DNA of 64,000 bases from Ehretia macrophylla. Lineage: Eukaryota > Streptophyta > Magnoliopsida > Boraginales > Ehretiaceae. The notes under the pieces were generated by a model. It was given only the letters and a program-made list of their open reading frames with translations, was not told the origin of the DNA and ran no database searches. Shown one piece after another: positions 31,242 through 43,415 of this stretch. The stretch spans positions 25,119,425 through 25,183,424 of the forward strand of contig CM075771.1 in NCBI GenBank assembly GCA_037974665.1, written 5' to 3'. Both the position numbers and the translations under genes were made by a program. The stretch's first letter is position 1. Each line of letters starts with the position of its first letter.

Positions 31242-34200
31242 CTATTTCTGACCCTTCTTCAACAGCACGCCGATCTTCTTCAACACGTTGCCATTTTTCT
31301 TCTTGGGTGATTCATCATCCATATCATCAGAATATGGCGAAGCCAACTTCCCACCAAGAGTGTGATAGTCAAGAGAACCTGTCCTCTCCACATAATTCCC
31401 ATTATTGCCTGTCGAAAGCATAGCTGTAGCTGCCTCAGCAGCCTTCCTCCACTGGTCTGCTTGCACCTTTAATCTCCTCAGTTCAGCTTCCATGTCAGAG
31501 TTTGCAGCTTGTGCTGCATCTAACTGCTCACTGACTCGGGCTGCTGTTTTACTACTTTTATCAGCTTCCTCTGTCAAATTAGCAAGCTTCATCAGGGCCT
31601 CCCCTTCTGCAGCTCTGGCTGCATCAGCAAATGCAATGGCCTCATCGTTCTGTTTATTTCTTTCGATTTCCCTTTTCTTGATTTCTGACTTCAGTATCTC
31701 ATTCTCCTTGGTAATATTTTGCAGCTGTGTTTCCTTATCCAATAGGCTTCCCTTCAGTTCTGCTAAAACTGACTTTGATTCTTCAAGCTCAATTTCAAGT
31801 TGTTCATTTTCAGTTGACTGACGCTCTTCAACGATTTGATTCAGTCCCTTGTTTTCTTCAGAAATATTTTTCAGTTTGATTTCTCTATCCATCAGTTTCT
31901 CCTTCAACTTCTCAACATCAGCTCTTGCAGCTTCAAATTTTGCCTCCAATTCAGCCTCTCTTTGACATGATTCTGCTTTTGTCCGCTCCACTAGTTCATA
32001 TGCACTCCTTATCTCCAAAGTACTCTGAACATATTCCTCCTGATACCTACTTTCAGCAGCCTCCAGTGCAGCTCTTAGTTGACTCACCTCAATCTTCACC
32101 TTACTGAGCTCGGCTTTGAGCTGGTCTGGTTTCTCAAGTTCCCCATTTTCTTGTATAATGTTGCTTGAAGAATCTGCCGAGTCCTGGACATTGTTACCTC
32201 GATCAGCTTGGATTTTGCTAACAAGTTCCTCTAACGAACTCACTCGATTCTTTGACTGCTCCAACTCAAACACCAAAGATTTGTAGGCTTCTCTAGCTTT
32301 AAGGCCTTCCGCCTGTAGTGTCTCCTCGGTCATCTTTGCCATCTCCAGTTGCATTTGAGCTTTACTAACTTCTTCTAGAGCCTGTTCTTCAGATTCTTTG
32401 CTCTCAGTTACCTGGGACTTCAACTTCTCAACTAGAGCAAGAGTTTCTGTAAGTTCCTCTCTTAAGTTCTGAATCTCTACGTATGCCGATTCAGCATGTC
32501 TAGCTTGGGCAGCTTCAGATTCAGCCACCCTATCCAGCTGAATCTTGAGCCTCTGAATCTCATTCATGGCAGAAGCGAAAGCAGCAGAGTCCATTGAGTG
32601 TTGCTTCTGTACAGCATCAAGTTCAGACTGCCATGCTCGATCTCGATCCTGGGAGATCTTGCGTAATTCTTGAACTCTAGCTTCCTCATTATCAGAAAGC
32701 TCCAGTAGCTGCTTTTCAGTCTCCTCAAGCTTTGCTGACATGGCTGCAAGCTGCCTCTTGGCCTCTTCAGCCTCCTGCTGAGCCTTCCTCTTCCACGACT
32801 CTGATGAGCTCAGCTGGTCCTTGGCTTTCTTCAATTCATCTTGGAGCTGAGCAAGCTGAGTTTCCAATTCAGACACTCTGTTCGAGCGCTTCATCTGGGA
32901 CAATGGAAGAATGTTATACTTGGAGAGAAGCTTAAAATTCTTCTAATACAAAGTAATGCAAGTTTAACGACTACGGAACTCAAACAGTGTGGCAGAAAGA
33001 CAGTATGACAATAGCATAGATAAAGCAAAGATGTCAGACCAACATGTGGTAGATGCATAAGCATAGGGTAAAGACATTGATATTTAACAAGCAGAAATAA
33101 AAAGTCCATGCTCGTTACATAGTATATGCTGTCTGGTTAAGAGGAAAATTCTTATATCTATCAGTACTTATGATTTCCTTCCAAAAGTTTCCACCTTAGC
33201 GGGTTTCCAATACGAATTTAACTAAATCCAGACCATCTATATTACGAGATATACAGAGGCCATATTAGAAAGAAAGGCAACTCTACTTGCAACAAGTTAA
33301 ATATTTTCTAATGTAACTTCATTTTCCTTTCCTAAATCCCGTGCATAGCGGGAGTTTCGTGCACCAGGCTGTAACTTCTTATAACTTTTTCATCTTTCAA
33401 AAATGCCAGACTAACTTAACCAAAATAAAGTTTAATTACTGTAAGATTTTTTACTACCTAACCCCAAAAAAAAAAAAAGTTACATTCTTTTATCTTTTTC
33501 CTTGAGATAAATACTGGCATACCTGAAAAATAATTAAGAAGCTGAATGTAGTTAATCTAATTGATCTACTTGATCCAATAACTCTGGATGTGTCTTGTAG
33601 GCAGAATTTTAATTTAACATTGCCATTGCACAGAAGAACTAATTTTGAAGGAATTAGAAAGAATAAGAAGATGCTGAATCATTACTACCTCAGTTGCTGG
33701 ACTTCGTGGTGATCGGCGAACCACAACTTTAGGACTTCTATCTTTTGGTGTCTTGCTTGCTGGATTTGGAGAAGAGACTGCATCAGAATCTGATCCTTGG
33801 GTTTTTAGCTTCCTAGCTGTCCGAGCTGTTGGGGGAGACGTTCTCTGAGGCACCTCCAAAGAGCTAGGTCTGATTGAAGAGTTCATGCAATCACAATCAA
33901 TCGGTAAATGCGTACCATGTGACACACAGTTCAATCAAACTAAGTTTGTACATAAATTTTTCAGGGTAATAATGATCAATGAAGTTAGTACAACAGATGA
34001 TTAGTTTGCTAAAGCTGAGTATTGAGAAGATCTTTGCAGCAGTGGTATGATCAATGGAAATTTATGACACACTTGATCATCTACATTTCTATGCAGCTGG
34101 AGCACTTGTAATCAACTAGCTCGGGCTGGAACTATGTCAGACTTGACGAAATTTGAGTTTGGTTAGAACTTAAATTATTCAATTAGGCCCAATTGATTAT

Positions 34201-34604
34201 GCAAGCTCAAACTTGAACCAAATATCTTTAGCTTAAAAGCTCACAAAACAAGCTCGAATAATTACAAAAGCTGAAGCATTTATAGCTGTGAGTATATTTA
34301 CTGGAGTTTAAAGAATACAGTAAGAATAAGCATTTACACAATAAGTTTTCATCTTCTAATACTCCAAATCAAACAAAAAAGGTACTCGCAATCAAATCTA
34401 AATAAAATAAGAACGTTGCATCAACAAAAGGATAACAATGCTGCATTCATAATTCATAGGAAGAAATACAACAGTTGTCAAGAAGAGAAAGCATAGGAAT
34501 TTCACATTTGATAGATTTGCAGAGCAAGACTGACATGTCAAAAGCAGAGCAGGATAATACATATGCCTAATGATTGAAATATACCTTCCTTTAGGTGTCT
34601 GCAT
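31242..34604 (-). CDS. ICR2: ROP-interactive coiled-coil scaffold, ICR/RIP family (ICR2-like), 617 aa
   Basis: Exons in coding order: 34604-34585, 33869-33689, 32894-31242 (1,854 nt with stop). ICR/RIP proteins bind active ROP GTPases and link them to membrane domains, microtubules and exocytic factors. The N-terminus [19 protein letters not shown] and the Pro/Ser/basic linker ([13 protein letters not shown]) match the family. Residues from about 70 to 560 form a continuous coiled coil beginning [20 protein letters not shown]. The ROP-binding QWRKAAEA block, the ERTGSLDY element and the lysine-rich end [20 protein letters not shown] are all present. The best remembered counterpart is At2g37080, next to IRX9 (At2g37090), as here. 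An acceptor 10 bp before the ATG (exon starts 34614) predicts a leader intron reaching to the repeat array at 36.2 kb. Confidence 0.93.
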
Positions 34605-34614
34605 ACTTAAACTC

Positions 34615-35761
34615 CTTGGCAGCAAACGAAGAATATCAAATACTATCGGTAGTTTGTGTCAAAGGTCCACCTGACCCACAACTCCTGCCATAGTTAGAAC
34701 TCTTTGGCTGAGAAAAAGTACCTCTGGAAGGCACATATATGTGAATAACAGACAACTAATTGCTACATTGAGGATAGCTAACCCCTCTAATACAATTAAA
34801 AAAACAAACCAAATCGAAGAAACAAACAAAGTTCTATTGCTTCAAAGGAACTTCAGGGAAACCACCTCCACTCCACCAACCAAACCTCCACTTTAAGGAA
34901 GAAAAATAAATACAAGAAAGTGGAGAAAATGGGGATCACAAGTAGCAATCAAAGGAAAAATAGATATCACTATACAATACATCTTTTTTGCTTCCTTTTT
35001 CTTTTACTTCTTTTTCACTCCTGTGCTTTAACTGTAAGCAACAAACATCACTGAAACGACATCACCAAAAAAGTGATTCACAAGTATACCCACATATCAG
35101 AAAAAAGAAAATGCAAGAATTTTCCCCTTTTCCCTAAAAAAAAAAAAACCTTCAATTTAACCATAGTAGAAAATAAGCATGTATATCTACCCTCATATAA
35201 AATTAATGCAAACTAATAGCAAACACATTTAAATGAAAAATAAGGAACCAACCATTTGAAAAATCTCAGTGGTTGGTATATATAGCTTGGTTTGAAGAGA
35301 CAAATGCATTTCATAAAAATTAAGGACGTCAGGACATTAAAAGACAAGTTGGTAAACATTCCTCTCAGCAAGCTTCAATGTTTAAGGTTTTTTACATTAA
35401 CATGTAGGTAGATCTAAAAAGAAGTAAAAACTTTTCAGGTCTCTGTCTGAACCAAAAACAGAGTAAAGCAAGCTCTGTACAACCACATACTTGCAAAGTA
35501 GTGCATCGAGAAAATTCATATCCACCAACACTCAAGCCTTAGGCTTCATTTGTTTGCCGTAAAACTTTTTTCAGAAAAATATTTTCCTGATTTTCTGATG
35601 GTTGTAATATGGTAAAATAAGTCAATTGAAAAATATTTTTAGTCAATGTTAAAAAAATATTTTCATGTGTCCTTAAAACATATTTCACTCCACACTCCAC
35701 CCAACCACCCCCAACCCCCATCACCCCCACCCATCACACCTATAATACATGTGTATGTGTT

Positions 35762-35816
<55 letters not shown>

Positions 35817-36154
35817 GTCTGTGTGCTTTTAAAGATTTCCGGTCGAAAAATATTATCATGTTTTCTACCGTACAGTCAAACACCAAAAAATGCCCAACCA
35901 AACACAAAAAAAATATATATATATATATATATTTTTTTTTTTTCAAACAAATATTTTCCTCTATCTATCAAATTATTTTCCTGCTAACAAAAGAGCCTAA
36001 ATACTCATACACAACCCACATTGTAAAACCAAGGCATAAGTTTCTCAAAAAACTAAAATACCATGAAAAAAAAAGACAAAAGAAAAACCAACCCACTTGA
36101 GAAACCAATACCCCCTGCAACTGCAAATTGTTGGCTTACCAACACCCACAAAAA
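34615..36154 (-). other. Predicted ICR2 5' UTR intron region
   Basis: The acceptor TGCCAAG| before exon base 34614 and strong donor CTG|GTAAGTCC at 36233-36232 (minus strand) would remove about 1.6 kb. The intron would contain the MITE-like element at 35539-36000. No coding sequence is visible. Inferred from splice signals only. Confidence 0.5.
35539..36000. mobile_element. MITE-like element containing TG/TA microsatellites
   Basis: The left end TTAGGCTTCATTTGTTTGCC and the reverse complement of the right end TTAGGCTCTTTTGTTAGC are inverted. Both arms contain TATTTTCCT/AGGAAAATA-type blocks. The middle holds a (TG)n(TA)n tract at about 35765-35816 and another (TA)n near 35912-35931. The end sequence resembles hAT-type MITEs, but no 8-bp target duplication is visible, so class is uncertain. 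Confidence 0.55.
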
Positions 36155-36760
36155 AAAAAAAAAATCAATTCTTTCTTAGTTTTTATAAAACAAAAAGTCA
36201 TGTAGAAACGTTATACATAGCTCATGGACTTACCAGAAAGACTTAGAGCTTAGTGAAAGTTGGGTTCTTTGCAGTGAAAAAAAACTGCTGAAAACAAAAT
36301 GGCATAGAAAACAAAGTAAAAGATTAGTTTTTTACATGTAAAACATGATAAACAATTTATTGGCTCACAAGAAAGACCTGAGCAGAGTGAAAGTTGGGTT
36401 CTTTGCAGTGAAAAAACACCCACAGAAAATTACCATTTTTTTTTTAGTTTTTTATAAACAAAAATGCGTGAAAAAAGCAAAGAAAAAATTAGTTTTTTTA
36501 CATGTAAAACATGAAAAACAGCTTATGCAGTTACCAGAGGGACTTGAGCAGAGTGAAAGTTGGGTTCTTGACAGTGAAAATAGCCAAAAAAAATCCAATC
36601 TTTCTTAGTTTTCATTAACAAAAAGGCATAAAACCAAAGAAAATATTAGTTTTTTCACATGTAAAACAATATAAACAGTTGATGGACTGACCAGAAAGAG
36701 TTGAGCACAGAGAAAGTTGTGTTCTTTGCTGTGAATAATAGCTGCTGAAGTAGTTTGACT
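36155..36760 (-). repeat. Four-copy tandem array over the ICR2 leader exon
   Basis: The core GAAAGTTGGGTTCTTT recurs with small changes at 36255, 36389, 36555 and 36712 (spacings 134, 166 and 157). Each unit also has AAACAAAAAG/GCATAAAACAAAG-like and TTAGTTTTTTACATGTAAAACA blocks. On the gene strand each core is followed about 35-40 bp later by CTCTGGTAA/TTCTGGTAAGT/TTCTGGTCAGT. The units therefore look like repeats of a leader exon plus its splice donor. The donor is best in the unit nearest the gene (GTAAGT) and decayed in the second (TTGTGAGC). Confidence 0.85.
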
Positions 36761-39637
36761 GGTGTCTAGTTTGCTCTCAAGTTCCAAGGAGAAAATGAAG
36801 AAAGAAATTATACATAAGAAAGTGTAGAGCTGTTTTTTTGGTCAAAAGAAAGTGTTGAGCTCGAGAGAGAGAAAAGAGATAAAGAAAGAATAGAGTCCAG
36901 TAAAAATTTCTGCAGGGCCAATGCTGCTTGCTATGCTGTTCCCAAGTCACTCGCTTTGTTGAGTTCTCACTTTTTCCTTTGGTGTTTTGGGTGAGCAAAT
37001 ATTTCTCGAACAAAATTTAATATTATAAATTATTTATATTATTTTATAATAATTAATTTTTATTTATAACATAACCAACAAATTCATTCTCGTACTAGGT
37101 TGGGGTCAGGGATGATTTGGAGTGTTAAAAAGTTGGCCAGTGTGGAGAGTTTTAATGGGCAAGCTCGTGAATCACGCACCCATATACGCTCTGTCACATG
37201 TTTTTTGGGTAGATTTTGATTGTTTTTCTGAATGTTCAAATGCAAATTGGAGACCGCAAAACTATTGCAGAGTCATTGTTTTGGTGGCCCTGTGAATCCC
37301 ATGGCGATTGCTGCATAAACAGGCGATTTATTCATTTGAATTTCACAAAATTTATTTTTTGAAAACTGATTCCGATAATTCTTATGCCTGTCTAATTGGA
37401 TTAAGTCTTTTTCAACAGAATTATGTGTCTCAGAATTTAACACCGACTTCTTAAGAAAATTTCAATTAAAATTTCTGCTAAAGAAAAAGTAAAGTACTAA
37501 AAATTTGTTGGTTCTAGTACCATTGTGTGAGGTGTTGAAAATTAAAATAATCTACCTCTACATTAAGTGTCTCATAGTGGGTATCAAGTGTGTGAAATTT
37601 ATATGTATGTATAGCACTGCTCAAAGAAGAATTGGCTATATCCATCATATTATAAACATCAACAACTCATCAAGTCCAGGTGACAACAAAACACTGAAAA
37701 GGCAAATAGTTGTTTGCTTGTTGCAACTCAGATGTTGTAAAGTATTGCTTGTCTTGTCTTTCAAAGGTTTTGGTTAACTGGATTGTAACTTATAAGTGTG
37801 TTGCTTATTTTTTAGTCCGTCTAGATTAATTATCAGTATTTCACGTACCCAATCCTATATATGAGAATATTACCAATAACACGTGTCTTATATAAATAAT
37901 GCACCTAGCCAACTGTATAAAAACTCGAGGGGAATAAATTCTCCAGCGACAAATCGTTAGTATCTTTCATTAGTTAGGAATATTAAATTTAGTATTTTAG
38001 CAGTCAACTTTGAGTTCTGGAAAACGCTGGCATTGCTTTGATACGAGGACATAATACACTAATTTTAGTTTGGGAAGGTTCTGATTGGACTTGTGATTGT
38101 AATATGCGTTGGATGTGTATGTGCCTTTGCTCTACAAGGCAGCAACATGACACGGGTTGAGCGCAAATTATTGGAAAGAGACAAACTAATCATACCGAGT
38201 CGACAAGTATAAATAATTCAAATATAATCAATTCAGAAACATAAACAACAGATGTACATAAATCATAAATATTATATGTTAATACATATCACACATAAGA
38301 ATCTCGTGTATTTTAAAAATCTCATATTAATACACATCACACATAATTATCTCGTTTATTTTAAAGATCTTCCAACTAAGTGCCAGAATTTAGTGAATAG
38401 GTCAGTCCATGACGAACAACTTGGCTAAATAGCATACCACGGGAGACCAAAAATTATTTAGATTTCTATCTTTGATTCTAAGGTACGGAACAAGTTAGGA
38501 CCCGTTAAAATATACCCTTGAGAGCTTTATTGGTTTTTACAAGTTGTGGTCCATTTTTCTGTTAAAAACAATAAATAAATAATACAAATTTATCTCTAAT
38601 AACTTAATTTTTATTTAGAAAAAATATTTTCAGAAGCAGAAGCTTCTATGGCTTTCCTAATCAATTTCTTTTAACAATATCCTGCTATAGCTGTGAAAAA
38701 TAGCAACCTGCTGTTAGTAAAGGGTAGTGGTGATCTGGTGACGAGTACTTCAGTGAAGGGAGTAAGAATCTGGCCATGTTATTAGCACGTTACGAGTGCA
38801 ATTCAACGGTTATAAACTATATAATGGGCGGATAAGGAGCCTCAACAATGCCTTCACACTTGGTACCTGCATCTCAAAGTGGTTACATACTACTCCATGG
38901 CCAGAATCCTACAACTCCCAACGTACTCATGAGCCAAAGTATACAAGCAGAAACTGGAATAGTAATGTTGAAACCACAGCACAAAAGCTTCTTTCACAAC
39001 ATTGCGATTTCTAACTTCGGACACATGATCATAGAAAACCTTCATGCAGTGCAATGCGACCTGTAGCAGCATCATTCTATGCAAAAAAAGCCAAGGCCTA
39101 ATCAAACTTTTAGCAATGAGCCAATAACGATATTCTTAGAATAGCATTCTACATTCCAGTAATAAGATCTGACGATCACCCGTCTACTTGAAGATTAAAA
39201 GAAATAAATCTCTAAACAGATCCAATTATAACTTAATTTTCCCGTGTATACTCCAGGTACCAAACTTGTACAAGGAGAGGATGAAGCCATACAAATATAA
39301 ATAACAGGATTAAAGCATAAGTTAATTTTTATATTTCTTCGGTGGCCGCCTCAAGGTACAATAGCTCAGAAACGCGGTTATATCAAATCTAAGACACGCC
39401 AAAACAAAATTACATTTTGTCTCCACATTGTATGGACTCACACTAGCAAGAAGGGGAATCTCCTGAATACCATGCACATTGGGTCCTAATGAACTGAGCA
39501 TAGAACTCATAAATGAATAACCTATTGCCCGAAAAGTTCTGACAAGAAGACATATGCATCATCAAGAGTGTCATGGGAAGCTGTAAAATTTTGGGATGTA
39601 TCTTGTCCTTAAATGTAATCTTTTGTATTTGGCAAGA
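36761..39637. other. Spacer between ICR2 promoter and TIM14 3' end
   Basis: Sequence to about 37000 is likely ICR2 promoter and first leader. A two-unit tandem repeat of 48 bp lies at 38279-38370. The overlapping short frames near 38796-39105 and 39322-39510 show no family. The region next to 39637 is probably TIM14 3' UTR. Confidence 0.5.
38279..38370. repeat. Tandem duplication, period 48 bp
   Basis: TTAATACATATCACACATAA followed by ATCTCGTGTATTTTAAAAATCT (from 38279) is repeated from 38327 as TTAATACACATCACACATAA followed by ATCTCGTTTATTTTAAAGATCT. It could be part of a decayed LTR, but no partner LTR was found. Confidence 0.85.
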
Positions 39638-41453
39638 TCAAAATGCAGAACCACCGCTCTTGGTCTTCCCGAGCAACAGATCTTTTGCTTCATTAATCTT
39701 TGAAGCAAGGTAATGACTACCACCTGCATCTGGATGGTTTGCCACCATCACTCTCCTATGTGCTTCCCTCACTTTATCTGTAGGTGTGCTTTCCCTGTAA
39801 GGTTGCAATTGATAATAAACATGAGGACAGAAACAGCTTAACAAGAGAAATTATAATATACGAGAGACGTAGTAACGGGAATGTGCTTAAATCCTCTCCG
39901 TTAGACACTTTCAAGTACACATCCCTAGGTTTCCAAAATTAATTTAAAATCACAGTCTAGTAACTACACAAACTGTGACAAGAAAATCTTAGGATTGATT
40001 CTGAAAATTTCACCTTATGGCCCTCCCATAAAAGAAAAAGTAAAAAGGGAAAAGGAAAACATGGATTGCAAAAATTCAGTACCTTACTCCAAGAATAAGA
40101 GCTGCTTCCCTTCTTGTCATTTATTTTAGGCTGAAAACCTCCCTCGTAGAATTTACACATTCTAGCAGTTGGTGGTCGCGCCTTAAATGCCGGCCATGCC
40201 TGAATGCCATATCTACCAGCATAAGCAGCAGCAGTAATAGCAAGTCCTACTATCAACGGTGAAGCCTGAAGCAAATTTCAGGGTTAAATATAGTCTGAGA
40301 AAGGGTAGCTTTCACACAATAAAAGAAAGACAAAATCACAAATATACAAGGGAGCTGAGGGGCAAAAGTTTGTCGAACATACCTAAAACACCAAAACACA
40401 CAACTACAAAGAATATACACTCAGAGATTTCTGCATTAAAGTTAACATAAAACAAAGCTGCCAATGATGCAAGTTCCCATTCAGACAAATCTCGAATGCG
40501 CCTGACATCTTTAGGAGCTTTTCTTCAAGGCCCTCATGATGCAAATAGCAAAAGAGTAAGCATGCCCCAGATCAATTATATGCATAACCAAGAGGGGCTT
40601 CTGATTATAAAATTAAACAAGGTCCAACAAGAAAGTTCTGTGATTTGCTCGAGTTTGAAGAGGGCACAGTATCTCAATGCAGGTGTACATTCAGAAGCAA
40701 GCCCAATGATCAATAATGGTTTATATATTCTCCATGTGTGAAGAAGAATTTACCGCAAATATTCATATATCAAGTATTGGCCAGCTAAACATGGATGGAC
40801 GCTATGGTTAGATGTTCGGATCATATAAAGAAGTGATATACAGGGTGGCAAAGACAGCAAAAACCGACGAAAGATTCCAACTTTGATGTGAAATAGCCTG
40901 ATGCAGTAAGATTGAAACAAAACCTAGTCATCTTATTGTCCTAGATCATGAAATAACCTTTTCCTCTTCGTTCTTTTAACTACTTTGCTTCAATTGGTAG
41001 GGGGAAAGTGTGTCGAAGATAGCGAAAATCGACAAAAGATTATAACTTTACAGCGAAATGCATCATAAAGAGACTGAGCAGTGAAATTTAAACAACAACT
41101 ATGAACCTTATTGTCCAATGAAACATTTTGCAATATCCACAAAACCATAAATAAATAAAAATAGAACAAAAACAAAAACTGATCTTTGAGGCTTTTACAC
41201 ATTAATAAACCAAAGCTTGAAGAAGAAACCCTAATCATCGATCAATTAATAAATCTACATGGCATAAAGATTTCATTTTTAAAAAAAAAAATATAGAAAA
41301 CCTCATAAAGGAAGGCAATTAAACCCTAATTAATCGAAAATCGATAATTTTCAATATGTATAAGCAAATAAAACATGAAAAAGCATCCAAAGAGAAAAAT
41401 AGCTTATAAAATAAGCAAAATAAAATTTCGAGGGACTCACCATTTCTCAGAAA
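39638..41453 (-). CDS. TIM14: Mitochondrial import motor J-protein TIM14/Pam18-like, frame broken by a 4-bp duplication
   Basis: Exons in coding order: 41453-41451 (ATG only), 40265-40083, 39794-39638. The family protein (about 112 aa; At3g09700 and At5g03030) has one N-terminal membrane segment in the inner membrane and a J domain that stimulates mtHsp70 at the TIM23 channel. Here the first part reads [20 protein letters not shown], then [20 protein letters not shown] and EGGFQP. The J domain part in exon 3 reads [20 protein letters not shown] (HPD motif intact) and ends KTKSGGSAF. Between them, CCTAAAATAAATGACAAG carries AAAT twice (40112-40122 area, gene strand). Removing one unit restores [16 protein letters not shown], the family sequence. 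As it stands the frame stops shortly into exon 3, before HPD. It could be a real null allele, a recent pseudogene or a base-call error. Confidence 0.88.
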
Positions 41454-43415
41454 TGAGCTTGTATGAATGAAATGAGCAAACGAATATCCTCTTTTTTTTC
41501 TCTCTCTCTCTTTTTCCGTTTCTAAATCGTTGAGGGGGTTTTACTTATTATTAGGGTTCTTCTGGATAAAAAATAAAAAAGGTGCTGGCCGATAACGACA
41601 AGATAATTTCTTTTTTTCTGGAAAAAATATATATTTTTCCTTGTACAGTATTTGAATAGTGATTTATTACGATAAAAATTTTAAGTTTGTAAGTATTTAT
41701 AACTCTTTATTGCAGATATTATCTGGACCTGGAGCAAGTTTATACATCACGGGTTTATAATTTTAAGGGTATCTAATATGGTTTTAGTAAAAAAAAATAT
41801 ATATATTTTTCTTTAATATCCTTTTTCTATGGGTTGGAGCAGGCCCAGGGTGTGAACGACGACGCAGCCCATTTTGACTTTTTTTGTGAATGATAAAATA
41901 TCTAAGAAATTAGCCCATCATGTTTTGAAATGAAAAAAAAAAAATTAATCTAGGTCAGATAACTAATATTGTTTTAATTGTTTATGCTCGAGGTATTTGA
42001 AAATATTCTAAAAGGACTTCTGAGATCCACAAAAAATATGTGAATTCAACAAGAAATAGAAACGTGACTGGGTCACTTCAACACTTTTTTCTTTGAAAAC
42101 ATTTCGCATTTGAATTTGACAATTGAACTTAATTTGAAGGACTTTCAAAGGTATTTAATCTTTAAGATGTGGATTTAGGTATATCTTTCTCAATTATGTT
42201 TATTGTGTAGTAGTAATAATATGTAATCTGAAGAATTATATAAGTTTATTTTAGTTGCCAGTTTAAAAGAGCTACTTCATTTATAGTATTGTTACACAAG
42301 ATAAGTACGTTGCTCTCGTGTTGACCGAGCAAGTCAAAGTTCTATTTCGATCATCTATTTGTTCACCTCTCCTTAAGCCAATTGTGTGTGAGCAATATTC
42401 TTGAGAGAGAGAGAGAGAGAAAAGTCATTTATAAGAGACTTTAGTAAATTTTTATTTCTTCTATATGAATTAATAAATTTTACCTTTAAATGAAAGAGAA
42501 AACGAGAAAGAGAAACATCTTTCATGAGAAACTTTAGTAAAAAACTTTATTTTGTAAGTATATTTTGTGAAATTAGCATAAAAAATGAATTATTTTACGT
42601 TGCGATTGATGTACACAAAAATGAAATATTTAAAAATAATTTTATCCGGTAAAACAAGCAAGATAAACCTATCCTTGAATCATACTTAGTATTTAGGCAA
42701 TGCAAGTTATACTGAAAAATTTACTAACCCCAACACAAACTTGAAATTTGCCTTCCATCCAACTGTTCGTTGGAATTCAGATGAGGGAGAGAAGTAAACC
42801 CGACATGTATGTAAAAATGTGCAAATTGTTGGTTGGCAGCCGAATGCAAGACTCTCCCCGTAAACTTCTTGTACTAACAGTATTTTTATTAGTAGCTTAT
42901 TATGTTTGAAATATCCCACCAACTTGATGATGGTAGACAATATCTCAAATCTTTAGCCGGAGCCTTATATAATTGTCAAAATTTGGCAACCATTTCCATC
43001 ACCCGTTTAATACTAATGGTAAACAAATGATACAGCAACCGAATATCATTTACAAAAAAATAAAAAAAAGAAGAAAGTCTAGCAGTGCAATGAACATAAA
43101 ATGCCAATAGATTCTGATAAGTTACAATGACAATCTTCTTTAATCACTTAAGAGGTTGTTCTAAATTGATTCACAAGTATTACAATCTTAACATCACTGA
43201 GAAAAAAAACATAAAATATAGCAATGCTACAAGCAAGACTCATCCAATACACTAATGTCAATTCACTCCAAACAATGCCCTCAAGTATTAAATCAATAAG
43301 AATATCGCAGAGAAGTCGAACTTTCACAAATTAATCGACCCTTATCCCCCTTTATTCCTCTCTGCATGAAACATTCATTTGTGTAGGTGGTTTATCGCGT
43401 TTTGATAAGATATAA
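41454..43415. other. TIM14 promoter and IQD 3' UTR spacer
   Basis: The TIM14 leader lies just above 41453 and includes a CT-rich stretch at about 41492-41515. A (GA)n tract lies at 42404-42420. The minus-strand frame at 42707-42940 shows no family. The last few hundred bases before 43416 are likely IQD 3' UTR. Confidence 0.5.

Noticed and set aside
35761..36100. Several overlapping frames around 35.6-36.1 kb
   Set aside because: They arise from TG/TA microsatellites and homopolymers.
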